This document shows, piece by piece, positions 41,328 to 50,120 of a stretch of 64,000 nucleotides of DNA; the first letter of the stretch is position 1; every line of letters starts with the position of its first letter. The DNA is from CAIXQW01 sp046049675 (lineage in GTDB: Bacteria; Bacteroidota; Bacteroidia; Chitinophagales; Chitinophagaceae): contig JBJORA010000012.1 of the NCBI GenBank assembly GCA_046049675.1, forward strand, positions 5,125 through 69,124, written 5' to 3'. The translations under genes and the position numbers were made by a program. The notes under the pieces were generated by a model, which made no database searches, was not told where the DNA came from, and saw only the letters and a list, made by a program, of their open reading frames with translations.

Positions 41328-42614
41328 CTAAACAAATTCGTAGCCGATATCCGAACGATAGTATTTGCCTTCAAAAGTTACTTCTGCGGCTGCCTCCTTG
41401 CTCAAGTGAAGCGCCTCAGCAAGTGTATCGGCTAAAGAGGTTGCCGTAAGCACTCTACCGCCGCTTGTAACAACTTTGCCGTCCTTTAAACCTGTGCCTG
41501 CATGGTATATTTTGGTTTTGGCGCTGTCTATAGCATTACTAATTTCAAAACCTTTGGCATAGTCGCCAGGATAGCCACCACTTACACACATGACTGTTGC
41601 TGCGTGTTGCGGATGAAACTCAACACTAGTCTCGTTGAGCGAATTATGATGGCAATGCAAAAACAATTCTACAAGATCTGAATTAAGGCGAGGTAAAACA
41701 ACTTCAGTTTCTGGATCGCCAAGGCGGCAGTTATACTCTATAACAAATGGCTCGTTGTTTACCTTAATCAAGCCAAAAAATACAAAACCGTGGTAATTGA
41801 TGTTTTCTGCAGCTAAACCTGCTATGGTTGGCTGTACAATTTGCGACACCACCTTTTGCATAAAAGCCTCATCAGCAAATGGTACAGGACTAATTGCACC
41901 CATGCCGCCAGTATTTAGGCCCGTATCGCCTTCGCCAATGCGCTTATAGTCCTTTGCTTCTGGCAATAAAACATAGTTTTTTCCATCGGTAAGGGCAAAA
42001 ACGCTCAATTCTATACCATCCAAAAATTGCTCAACAACCACTTTGCTGCTTGCAGTGCCAAATTTGGCATCAAGCAACATGGCCTTAAATTCTGTGATAG
42101 CCTCCTCTAGGGTTTGACAAATTAAGACGCCTTTGCCCGCTGCAAGACCATCTGCCTTTAATACAATCGGTAAGCTATGCTGTTGGAGGTAGGAGAGACC
42201 GTCCTCCAAATTTTCTGCGGTGAACTCGCGATACGTTGCAGTTGGGATATTGTGCCTACCCATAAAAGCCTTGCAATAAGCTTTGCTACCTTCTAACTGG
42301 GCCGCTTCTTGACTAGGGCCGATAATTGCGATGTTAGTATCAGTGTCGTTCGCAAAATAATCGTAGATACCCTTAACTAAAGGCTCCTCTGGTCCAACCA
42401 CAATCATGTTAATGTGATTATTTATACAAAATGATTTAATTGATTCAAAATCATTGATTTGTAATGATATATTTTCTCCAAATTGAGAGGTGCCAGCATT
42501 GCCGGGTGCAATAAAAAGTTGCTTGCAATAGGGGCTTTGGCTGAGTTTATGGGCTAGGGCATGCTCGCGGCCACCGCTGCCTAAAAGCAAGATATGTTGT
42601 GCTGTAAAGTTCAT
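41328..42614 (-). CDS. purD: phosphoribosylamine-glycine ligase
   Basis: Second step of purine synthesis: joins glycine to phosphoribosylamine with ATP. The ATG at 42614 (MNFTAQHILLLGSGGREHAL) gives 428 residues, the usual size; the open frame further upstream is spurious. Seen are the N-terminal GSGGREHALAHKL, the ATP-grasp part with VLKADGLAAGKGVLIC, GTASSKVVVEQFLDG and the metal-binding IEYNCRLGDPETEVVLPRL. Two adjacent palindromes lie directly before the start codon (42615-42645). Confidence 0.96.
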   Translation of the reverse strand: MNFTAQHILLLGSGGREHALAHKLSQSPYCKQLFIAPGNAGTSQFGENISLQINDFESIKSFCINNHINMIVVGPEEPLVKGIYDYFANDTDTNIAIIGPSQEAAQLEGSKAYCKAFMGRHNIPTATYREFTAENLEDGLSYLQQHSLPIVLKADGLAAGKGVLICQTLEEAITEFKAMLLDAKFGTASSKVVVEQFLDGIELSVFALTDGKNYVLLPEAKDYKRIGEGDTGLNTGGMGAISPVPFADEAFMQKVVSQIVQPTIAGLAAENINYHGFVFFGLIKVNNEPFVIEYNCRLGDPETEVVLPRLNSDLVELFLHCHHNSLNETSVEFHPQHAATVMCVSGGYPGDYAKGFEISNAIDSAKTKIYHAGTGLKDGKVVTSGGRVLTATSLADTLAEALHLSKEAAAEVTFEGKYYRSDIGYEFV

Positions 42615-42645
42615 TTTGCAGCTGCAAAGTAAGTTCAAATTTGAA
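42615..42645. promoter_or_regulatory. paired palindromes just upstream of purD
   Basis: TTTGCAGCTGCAAA (42615-42628) abuts the start codon and TTCAAATTTGAA (42634-42645) lies 5 bases further on. Both are perfect. Each alone is expected a few to a dozen times by chance in 64 kb; the adjacency at a 5' end is what makes them notable. Could be an operator or an mRNA hairpin masking the start. Confidence 0.35.
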
Positions 42646-42824
42646 ACATTTTGGCAATGACAAGTAGTAGGCGCCACCGCAACACTTGGCTTGAATTGGT
42701 ACAACTTGGCAAGCAAAAACAAAGTGCCTAGGCAGAATTTACTATGCCTGTGTGGATTAAATAAAGCGGCAATGCTGCTGCTTGATGGGAATTATGTTCT
42801 ATTTTGCCTGCTTAGAATTAACAT

Positions 42825-44402
42825 ATGGAAGATATAAAAACACAAAAAGGACATCCAAAAGGGCTGTATTTGCTGTTTACAACAGAAATGGCAGAACGCT
42901 TTAGCTACTATGGCATGCGGGCTATTTTCATCTTGTTTATGACCAAAATGCTCTTGCTAACTGACAAAGATGCAAGTAATGTATACGGTAGTTATACTGG
43001 TCTTGTATACCTAACGCCGCTATTGGGTGGTTATTTAAGTGACAGATTCCTCGGTAATAATAAAAGTATTCTGCTAGGTGGTGCCCTAATGGCTATAGGA
43101 CAATTGTTAATGTTCTTTAGTGCTAGCATGGCAGATGGCTTAGCTCAAAGCCCAAGCGCATTAACTTGTATGTGGGCAGGTCTTACAATGTTGATTATGG
43201 GTAATGGTTTCTTTAAGCCTAACATTAGCACATTAGTTGGGCAGCTTTATCCAGCCAATGATAAACGTATTGATGCGGCCTTTACCATTTTCTATATGGG
43301 TATCAATTTGGGCGCATTCTTTAGTCCGTTGGTATGTAGCACATTAGCGGAAAAGTACGGCTTTAAGTGGGGCTTTTTAGCTGCTTGCGTTGGCATGATC
43401 TTGAGCTTAATTGTATTTGTTGTAATGAAAGACAAACTGCTTCGTAATACTTCTGGACAAAGCATTGGTGCAGAAGTAAAGAAAATAGACATGAAGCACA
43501 TAGGTATTGTACTTGGTGCAACGGCGTTTATCTTCTTTTTGCTAAACTTCAAAACATGGTTCAAGGTAGATGTAGATCCTATTGCATGGTTGATTTACGG
43601 TGCCATGGTTGTGATGCCAATTGTTATTTTGACCAATGGAACATTAACTAAAGCTGAAAGATCACGTATCATAGTAATCTTCATCCTCGCATTCTTTGTA
43701 ATATTCTTTTGGGCCGCATTTGAACAGGCTGGTGCCTCGCTTACTTTGTTTGCTGATCGCAATACAGACCGCATGATTGGTACGTGGGATATGCCTTCTG
43801 GATGGTTCCAAAGTGTAAATCCGCTAGCTGTAATTGGTTTAGCACCGCTTATAGCTGGTCTTTGGCTTACAATGGGTAGAAGAAACATGGAGCCTAATTC
43901 TGCCGTAAAAATGGGTATTGGTCTAGCGCTAGTATGCTTAGGTTACATTGTAATTCTGCTTGGACTAAAAACAATGGGCACCGATGGCAAAATCAGCATG
44001 TGGTGGTTAATGGCATTGTACATCATCCACTCAATTGGTGAACTTTGTCTTAGTCCAATTGGCTTAAGCATGGTATCAAGACTTTCTCCAATTCGTATTG
44101 GCTCATTGATGATGGGTACTTGGTTTTTAGCTAATGCTGCAGCTAATAAGTTTGCTGGTACCTTAAGCGCACTTATTCCACCTAGTGCAGAAGATTTAGC
44201 AAAGGGCGTAACAGTACCATCTATCTTAGGTTTCCAAATCAATAACCTCAACGATTTCTTCATGGTATTTATATTGATGACAGCTGTGGCTGCCGTGATC
44301 CTATTTGCAATCAGTACTAAACTGCGCCAAATGATGTTTCTTGATACACTTGGTAAAGAAGGCGTAGATCCAAAAATAAATGCAGAGATTACCAATAACT
44401 AA
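42825..44402 (+). CDS. POT-family proton/oligopeptide symporter
   Basis: Imports di- and tripeptides with protons across the inner membrane. The 525-residue protein has about 14 hydrophobic segments and the POT signature TEMAERFSYYGMRAIF (the ExxERFxYY motif of helix 1). Other landmarks are GGYLSDRFLGNNKS, GNGFFKPNIST and FYMGINLGAFFSP. The next gene is a second member of the same family 87 bases downstream, separated by a terminator-like hairpin. Peptide specificity cannot be read from sequence. Confidence 0.93.
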   Translation: MEDIKTQKGHPKGLYLLFTTEMAERFSYYGMRAIFILFMTKMLLLTDKDASNVYGSYTGLVYLTPLLGGYLSDRFLGNNKSILLGGALMAIGQLLMFFSASMADGLAQSPSALTCMWAGLTMLIMGNGFFKPNISTLVGQLYPANDKRIDAAFTIFYMGINLGAFFSPLVCSTLAEKYGFKWGFLAACVGMILSLIVFVVMKDKLLRNTSGQSIGAEVKKIDMKHIGIVLGATAFIFFLLNFKTWFKVDVDPIAWLIYGAMVVMPIVILTNGTLTKAERSRIIVIFILAFFVIFFWAAFEQAGASLTLFADRNTDRMIGTWDMPSGWFQSVNPLAVIGLAPLIAGLWLTMGRRNMEPNSAVKMGIGLALVCLGYIVILLGLKTMGTDGKISMWWLMALYIIHSIGELCLSPIGLSMVSRLSPIRIGSLMMGTWFLANAAANKFAGTLSALIPPSAEDLAKGVTVPSILGFQINNLNDFFMVFILMTAVAAVILFAISTKLRQMMFLDTLGKEGVDPKINAEITNN

Positions 44403-44425
44403 TTTCAAAAATTACTAATTTTTCA

Positions 44426-44460
44426 GATGGCGAGGCGTACTATGCTTCGCCATCATTTTT
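44426..44460 (+). terminator. hairpin terminator between the two POT genes
   Basis: An 11-bp stem (GATGGCGAGGC with GCTTCGCCATC, one G-T pair) and a 7-base loop are followed by ATTTTT. It lies 23 bases after the first transporter and probably gives each paralogue its own transcript end. Confidence 0.75.
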
Positions 44461-44489
44461 ACAAAACATATTTAACAGCTATAAAGTAA

Positions 44490-46166
44490 ATGAGTACCAC
44501 AAGCAAGCACCCTAAAGCCTTACCATATCTCTTCTTCAGCGAAATGTGGGAGAGATTTGGCTACTATCTAATGATTGGCATCTTTACGCTATACCTTAAA
44601 GATAAAATTGGTAATGGTGGCTTTGGTTTAAATGAAAAAGAGAGTGCCGATTTGTATGGTACTTTTATTGCACTCGTATTCTTTACGCCATTTTTGGGTG
44701 GTATACTTGCCGATAGGTATTGGGGATACAAAAAAACAATTATTGTAGGTGGCTTGCTGATGGGCATTGGCTATTGCCTAATGGGCATTCATAGCAAGGC
44801 CATGTTGTACACAGCTATGACCTGTGTAATTGTTGGCAATGGCTTGTTCAAACCAAACATTAGTAGCTTGCTAGGTAATATTTATAACCGACCAGAGTTT
44901 AAAGCCAATAAAGACAGCGGCTACAATATCTTCTACATGGGCATTAACGTAGGCGCATTTATTTGCAACTTTTTTGGCGCAGCCTTGTACAATGCCTTTG
45001 GCTGGACTTGGGCCTTTGTAGCTGCCGGCGTTGGTATGTTTATTGGCATTGTGGTTTTTGTTTTAGGCATGAAATATTATGAAGGTGCAGATGAGAAAAA
45101 AGGCATGGCGCCTGGCGATATGAGTACCAAAGAAATCCTCTTAAAAATCTTACTACCGTCGGTGGTGTTTGCAGCGATTGGCTTTTTTATTAATGGTATT
45201 ACAGATACTAAAACGAACCCTAATGGCAACTTACTTGGTAGCGATAGCACTGATGCATTTTTGTTTGCTTGCATCCCAGTTTGCTTTTTCTTCTATAGCA
45301 TTTATAAGCGCGCACAAGCTCACGAAAAAAGACCATTGGCTGCAATGCTGACAATTTTTAGCGTGGTGGTGGTGTTTTGGGCTGTATTTAAGCAAAACGG
45401 TACAGCGCTCAATACTTGGGCAGATAATTATACGAATCGTGAAGTAACAGGCACTACAGCATCTGTACTAAACAGCCTAAAGCAAAGCAAAGAAGTAACG
45501 TACCAACTTGGCAAGGACAGCGTAGCGCTAACCGATGCACAATTTAGAGCAATTAAAGATGGCAACGGCAACAAGGTAAAAGGCTTAGATTACCCTAGCT
45601 ATTTTAAGAACGTAGCAGTAAAACCAGCGGAAGGCAGTAAGGTAAGTTTGTGGAGCACCAACTTAAGCCAAAGCATTAATCCTGGTTGGGTTATTTTACT
45701 TACACCTGTGGTAGTTGGTTTCTTTACTTGGCTGCGTCGCAAAAAGAAAGAACCAAGTACGCCTACAAAAATTGCTTTAGGTTTATTAATTAGTGGTCTA
45801 AGTACTTTAGTAATGGTAGCTGCGGCAAAGGCGAGTCACGTTGGAGCAGATAAAGTAAGCTTGTGGTGGTTGATAGGTACGTACGGCGTAGTAACAATTG
45901 GTGAGTTGATGCTTAGTCCAATGGGCTTGAGCTTGGTAAGTAAAATGAGTCCTGTACGTATGACCAGCATAATGATGGGCGGTTGGTTTTTAGCCACTAG
46001 TATCGGCAATAAGATGAGTGGTGTGCTTGCTAGCCTTTGGGATAACTACGACGACAAGGGCGGCTTCTTTATGGTAAACTTCTGGCTACTTATTGCTGCA
46101 AGCGTTGTGATGTTTGCCTTGCTAAGGTGGCTAAATAAAATATTTGCCGAACACGCAGCAGGGTAG
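44490..46166 (+). CDS. POT-family transporter, tandem paralogue
   Basis: A 558-residue symporter of the same family as its neighbour. The signature is SEMWERFGYYLMIGIF, so the ExxERFxYY core is intact but Leu replaces the usual Gly after it. GGILADRYWGYKKT, GNGLFKPNISSLLG and FYMGINVGAF are also conserved. It has an extra soluble loop of about 90 residues in the middle (roughly 315-405, rich in Lys, Thr and Asn). The two paralogues are diverged, which suggests different peptide preferences. Confidence 0.92.
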   Translation: MSTTSKHPKALPYLFFSEMWERFGYYLMIGIFTLYLKDKIGNGGFGLNEKESADLYGTFIALVFFTPFLGGILADRYWGYKKTIIVGGLLMGIGYCLMGIHSKAMLYTAMTCVIVGNGLFKPNISSLLGNIYNRPEFKANKDSGYNIFYMGINVGAFICNFFGAALYNAFGWTWAFVAAGVGMFIGIVVFVLGMKYYEGADEKKGMAPGDMSTKEILLKILLPSVVFAAIGFFINGITDTKTNPNGNLLGSDSTDAFLFACIPVCFFFYSIYKRAQAHEKRPLAAMLTIFSVVVVFWAVFKQNGTALNTWADNYTNREVTGTTASVLNSLKQSKEVTYQLGKDSVALTDAQFRAIKDGNGNKVKGLDYPSYFKNVAVKPAEGSKVSLWSTNLSQSINPGWVILLTPVVVGFFTWLRRKKKEPSTPTKIALGLLISGLSTLVMVAAAKASHVGADKVSLWWLIGTYGVVTIGELMLSPMGLSLVSKMSPVRMTSIMMGGWFLATSIGNKMSGVLASLWDNYDDKGGFFMVNFWLLIAASVVMFALLRWLNKIFAEHAAG

Positions 46167-46200
46167 AACTTGCGGCACTACTTTATAGCGGCATATTGTA

Positions 46201-49026
46201 CTAAAGTGTAATTTGCACAATATGCCATTCGCCTTCTTGCGACAAACTAAGTGTAGCATTCATGTTGCGCAAGAGGTTGAGGTGTTCTATACGCTGTCTG
46301 ATATTTTTTAGCGCCAACTTATTGCCTTCAGATTCTTGCAAGCTATTTTGCATACTTGCTTCTATACCTATGCCGTTATCCATGACTTTAATTGAAATAG
46401 ACTCATTAGGCAATTTGTGGACTTCAATTTTAATTCTATTGTCAACTCCTTTTTTTCTAAATAAACCATGCTTAATGCTATTCTCGGCGATTGGTTGCAG
46501 TAACAAAGGCGGAATTAGTAGCTCTTCAGCATCTACACTATCATGCAAATTAATCTGCCAATGGAGGGTATTATTGAAGCGAAGATTCTCTAGGCCTAAG
46601 TAGCCACGCACAATTTCTAACTCCGCAGACAAAGGAATCAGTTCTTGCTGCACATTACGCATGTTTTGCCTAATCAATGCACTGAAATCATTAAGGTATT
46701 TATCTGCTTGGCTTACTTCGTTCATTCTATACATTGCTTGAATATTGGCAAGGCTATTGAACACGAAGTGCGGATTCATCATAGCGTTGAGCGCCTTCAA
46801 CTCATTTTGAAGTGACTCAAACTTTGTAAGTTGTACTTGCAGCTTCTTCTTATTGCGCGCTTTATAATACGCCCTAATGCCAAAAAACATCAATAGAATG
46901 CCTGACAGCACTGCCAAAGCAATAAACCAATTCGTTTTCCAGAACGGCAGTTTTCTATAAATATTGATCTTCTTTTCTGATATCACTGCGCCTCCTAAAC
47001 CACATAGTTGAATCGTTATTTCAGAAGATCCATGTCTAAGATTTGGAATGCTTAACAAACCACTTGACAAACGTGCCCAGTCAGAACCTTCATATTTGTA
47101 TTGCACAAAACAAGGATACTGCTCAAGATTGATGACGTCATACCTGACGTTGATGCTTCCTGCATTTTTTTCTACCTCGATAGAAGTATTGCTGCTATTG
47201 AAGCTTTGATTATAAACAACGACGTCAGCAAAATAGGGTAGCCTGCAGGGTGTAAGTAAATCTTGATAAGGTACTTTACTTATTGCTTTACTTGACAAAA
47301 TGTACAAGTTCTGTGCCTTTGAAAAAACATTTACAACATCTTTAGGCAAAAAGCGTGCACCTAAATACGATACGCGAACATCATCTATGCCATCTTGCAA
47401 TAGAACTGTGGTGTTTTGACCTAAAACAATATGCATTGAGTCGTTTACGCTAATGATATCTCGTACCACAAGATCTGCTGGCAATCCAGCAATTTTTCGA
47501 TAAGTATTGTTGTTAAGTATATCTGTACAAAAATGCAGAGCACCTGAATGTGCTTGCATTATACAATGGTATTTACCTTTTACGATTTTGAAAATCTTGA
47601 TGGGTGCCTTAAAACTCTTTGTAACTTGCTTATCAACAGCATGAAGCAATAGGTCATTTTTTGTTGTAGCAAGAATTAAGCTATCTTGATAATTATAAAT
47701 GTCAAATATTCTAACCGCGCCACTTGTAAAGATGTGCGTAGCTGGCCGTAAGAAGAAAACCAATGCATGATTTACACCAACAGGTCGGCCTCGAAAGTTG
47801 ATTGTTTTCTTAATGAATGCAATTTTGTCTAAACTTTCAACTTTGGCAAGGCGCCCACGTTCTAATTCAAAATGCTCGTTGCCATATAAAATATCTAAAC
47901 CTGAATTCTTTGACTGATGGATAAGAAAGGAGGAAGGGTTTTCATTACTTTGCATTTTAAACTGCTTCTGAAAAACTAGATTTTCGTCAACTACATATAG
48001 TTTGTCGGTTCCATTATTGATTACAAGTTCACTACCAACAACATTAGCGTCTTTAAACTTTGCGGTACTTGGGTTTTCATAGGTGGGCTTCAGGTTCAAA
48101 TCTATTTCAAATAAACCGTTGTCAATGGTTGACACGAGCAATTTGCCATTCTGTAAAGCACATACATCAGAAATAGTATACTCATCGAGTAAATACGCCT
48201 TGGTAGCATTAAGCTTTGTATCGTAAATGATAAGACCTGGTTTGCAACAGACGTACAGCAAGTGTGTTGCCGAGTCGTAGATAATACTATTAATTGGACC
48301 TGGCTTAATCGCTTGTTTTGGCTGCGGTATTCTATACTCATCTATCAGGATATGCGAAGGTGTTACAGTGTATGCGTGGCATTGCAAATGCTTACATAAT
48401 ACCTTGTCTGCGGTCTTTTCAAATCGTTCTTCAAACTTTTTTGCATTAGCAAGTGTTACTTTTCTATCGTTGCCGTAAAAAACAAAATTTGCATTAGCAT
48501 CTATGTCAAAGGAAAAATGCTGAAAGTCTTTTGGGGTAAGCATAAGCGTAGATAAGCTTTTGCCATCGTATTTATATATCGTATCAATGCCCGTAGAGTA
48601 TATAATGACATTTTTATGTTTCTTATCGTCGAGCGTACGTAAGTTACTAGTTAGCTGCACTGGCCGCACTAAGCTAGTGTCATTTCTTGCAGAGTGGTAA
48701 TAGTGATTTTGAATAAATGCCAAAGTAGCTTTGAAAGTACTCAACCACATTCTACCGTGCTCATCTTCGTAGATATCAAATACTTCGTCCTTGATTTCAT
48801 CTTCGGGATTAAGGTAGGCATACGGATGCACATCGTTACCAGTATACTGGAGAAGTCCTTCGTTCGTACACAGTAGAATGCTGCCGTTTTTTAATTTGAA
48901 AATACCATAAATCGTATTTGTACTAAGTAGATTATCTGTCGTATAATTTACAATGGTTTGCGCAGTAATACTTGATGCACCACAAGAAAAAAACAACACC
49001 GCAATTAACCCAGGTAAAACTCTCAT
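46201..49026 (-). CDS. LytS-type sensor histidine kinase with propeller sensor
   Basis: A 941-residue membrane sensor. A signal sequence starts the protein; residues about 25-620 form Reg_prop-like repeats (YTTDNLLSTNTIYGIF, LLQYTG...) that should build periplasmic beta-propellers, followed by a Y_Y_Y-like domain and one membrane helix near 700-720 (NWFIALAVLSGILLMFFG). The cytoplasmic His_kinase domain has the phospho-accepting His in LNAMMNPHFVFNSLAN and an ATP-binding part with LLQPIAENSIKHG and DNGIGIE. It overlaps the regulator's stop by 4 bases. The ligand is unknown; such sensors often respond to polysaccharides or envelope cues. Confidence 0.92.
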   Translation of the reverse strand: MRVLPGLIAVLFFSCGASSITAQTIVNYTTDNLLSTNTIYGIFKLKNGSILLCTNEGLLQYTGNDVHPYAYLNPEDEIKDEVFDIYEDEHGRMWLSTFKATLAFIQNHYYHSARNDTSLVRPVQLTSNLRTLDDKKHKNVIIYSTGIDTIYKYDGKSLSTLMLTPKDFQHFSFDIDANANFVFYGNDRKVTLANAKKFEERFEKTADKVLCKHLQCHAYTVTPSHILIDEYRIPQPKQAIKPGPINSIIYDSATHLLYVCCKPGLIIYDTKLNATKAYLLDEYTISDVCALQNGKLLVSTIDNGLFEIDLNLKPTYENPSTAKFKDANVVGSELVINNGTDKLYVVDENLVFQKQFKMQSNENPSSFLIHQSKNSGLDILYGNEHFELERGRLAKVESLDKIAFIKKTINFRGRPVGVNHALVFFLRPATHIFTSGAVRIFDIYNYQDSLILATTKNDLLLHAVDKQVTKSFKAPIKIFKIVKGKYHCIMQAHSGALHFCTDILNNNTYRKIAGLPADLVVRDIISVNDSMHIVLGQNTTVLLQDGIDDVRVSYLGARFLPKDVVNVFSKAQNLYILSSKAISKVPYQDLLTPCRLPYFADVVVYNQSFNSSNTSIEVEKNAGSINVRYDVINLEQYPCFVQYKYEGSDWARLSSGLLSIPNLRHGSSEITIQLCGLGGAVISEKKINIYRKLPFWKTNWFIALAVLSGILLMFFGIRAYYKARNKKKLQVQLTKFESLQNELKALNAMMNPHFVFNSLANIQAMYRMNEVSQADKYLNDFSALIRQNMRNVQQELIPLSAELEIVRGYLGLENLRFNNTLHWQINLHDSVDAEELLIPPLLLQPIAENSIKHGLFRKKGVDNRIKIEVHKLPNESISIKVMDNGIGIEASMQNSLQESEGNKLALKNIRQRIEHLNLLRNMNATLSLSQEGEWHIVQITL

Positions 49027-49760
49027 GGTTTATTCGCGAGTAGTTTGGTTATTTCCGCCACCTTTCTTGCACTAACTTCAACTTTGGTATTGTTGCTAAG
49101 TACCAAGTTGCGTGTGCTGTCAAGGGTTTTGGCATGTTTCAAATTGGCAATGGTACTTTTATGTATTCTTACAAAACTTGCACCAAGTATATCCTCAAAG
49201 TAATTTAATGGCTTGCTAGCAGTAACCTTCTTGGCATTGCCTTTCTCTAAATAATTGAAGGTGCAATAAGACCCAGAAGCTTCCACAAAAAGTATATCGG
49301 CAATAGGAATGAAATACTTGCCATTATGCGTATTGATAGTCAATTGATCACGCGCCTTTAGTGACTCAACAATCTCACGCGACGACTGTGGTGGGGTGGT
49401 TGCGTTGTTGTCAATTATCCATTGCAAGGCAGCGATAAGGCTCTCTTCATTTACAGGCTTCGTTAGAAAATCAATCGCATGTAACTTGAATGCAGCCATT
49501 GCGTATTGGTCGTAAGCAGTAATGAAAATGAGGTTGGTTTTATCGTTGCGCTTTGCAAGAAAATCCATCGCATTTTCGTGCGGAATATGAATATCAAATA
49601 ATGAAATGTCTGGATGATGATCGTCTAAAAGCGCTGCAGCCTCGTCGGTATTATGTGCAATGCCAACAACATCAATCAATCCGCTAAAGTTTTCTTTAAC
49701 GATGTAAGCTAAGTACTTACTTATAGCTACTTCGTCTTCTACAATGATTAGTTTTAGCAT
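49023..49760 (-). CDS. LytTR-family response regulator
   Basis: A 245-residue regulator. The receiver shows LIIVEDE and the phospho-accepting Asp in DISLFDIHIP; the conserved Lys is in FLTKPVNEESL. After a linker comes a LytTR DNA-binding domain (IPIADILFVEASGSYCTF, FVRIHKSTIANLKHAK). LytTR proteins bind direct repeats of about 9 bases separated by about 12. Just such a pair sits at 49911-49940, 150 bases upstream. I chose the ATG at 49760 (MLKLIIVEDE). A G7 tract on the coding strand lies 12 bases before this start. Confidence 0.93.
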   Translation of the reverse strand: MLKLIIVEDEVAISKYLAYIVKENFSGLIDVVGIAHNTDEAAALLDDHHPDISLFDIHIPHENAMDFLAKRNDKTNLIFITAYDQYAMAAFKLHAIDFLTKPVNEESLIAALQWIIDNNATTPPQSSREIVESLKARDQLTINTHNGKYFIPIADILFVEASGSYCTFNYLEKGNAKKVTASKPLNYFEDILGASFVRIHKSTIANLKHAKTLDSTRNLVLSNNTKVEVSARKVAEITKLLANKP

Positions 49761-49772
49761 GAAAATATTAGT

Positions 49773-49779
49773 CCCCCCC
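49773..49779 (-). other. G7 homopolymer in the leader of the LytTR gene
   Basis: Seven C on the plus strand, hence G7 on the coding strand, 12 bases ahead of the start codon. Such tracts are prone to slippage and length change. It could also mimic a ribosome-binding site, which is rare in this genome. Confidence 0.5.
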
Positions 49780-49819
49780 GGATGCCTCGTACAAGACACT
49801 AGCGCAATTTACATTTTTA

Positions 49820-49844
49820 GGTGCAATTATTTTCGTCTTGCACC
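49820..49844. promoter_or_regulatory. inverted repeat upstream of the two-component operon
   Basis: GGTGCAA-N11-TTGCACC, perfect 7-base arms, 60 bases upstream of the regulator start. A second, looser pair (TGCAA-N8-TTGCA, 49864-49881) follows. It could be an operator for another regulator. Confidence 0.4.
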
Positions 49845-49910
49845 AATCTAAACAAGCATAAAATGCAAGTATTTTTTTGCACTATAGGCAACTTTTTGTG
49901 TTAAATGCAA

Positions 49911-49940
49911 TGCGTTCAGAAACAATTTGCCTACGTTCAG
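49911..49940 (+). promoter_or_regulatory. LytTR-type direct repeat (two 9-bp sites, 12-bp gap)
   Basis: TGCGTTCAG (49911-49919) and TACGTTCAG (49932-49940) are separated by exactly 12 bases. The LytTR consensus is (T/A)(A/C)(C/A)GTTN(A/G)(T/G): the second site matches at all nine positions and the first at eight. The identity extends to 16 bases in each copy (49913-49928 and 49934-49949), 21 bases apart, which is two helical turns. Confidence 0.75.
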
Positions 49941-49972
49941 AAACAATTTTACCCTTTTCAGTCCACAATTTC

Positions 49973-50093
49973 TACTTTTATATCGCAATCGGGTATCAGT
50001 TTTCTCCTATAACATTTACCCAATTTAATAGAGCGTACACTACTTCACTCTAGTAAGAAAACAAAAAACCGCAGATTCCTACTGCGGTTTTTT
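49973..50093 (+). ncRNA. possible LytTR-controlled small RNA
   Basis: Downstream of the LytTR direct repeat there is a -7-like TACTTTTA (49973-49980, one mismatch to TAnnTTTG), then about 100 bases with no ATG or other usable start codon, ending in a perfect intrinsic terminator (50063-50093). A transcript of roughly 105 bases starting near 49987 would fit. This is inference from layout only; the terminator may equally serve the permease gene on the other strand. Confidence 0.3.
50063..50093. terminator. bidirectional intrinsic terminator
   Basis: AAAAAACCGCAG pairs with CTGCGGTTTTTT around a 7-base loop. It works in both directions, having A6 on the left and T6 on the right. On the minus strand it lies 27 bases beyond the permease stop codon, and on the plus strand it could end the proposed small RNA. 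Confidence 0.9.
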
Positions 50094-50120
50094 ATTTGAC
50101 TAATTTTTTAGCGTTGTGTT

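Noticed and set aside
42615..42722. N-terminal extension of PurD
   Set aside because: The added 36 residues do not resemble any PurD; the conserved GSGGREHAL start lies right after ATG 42614.
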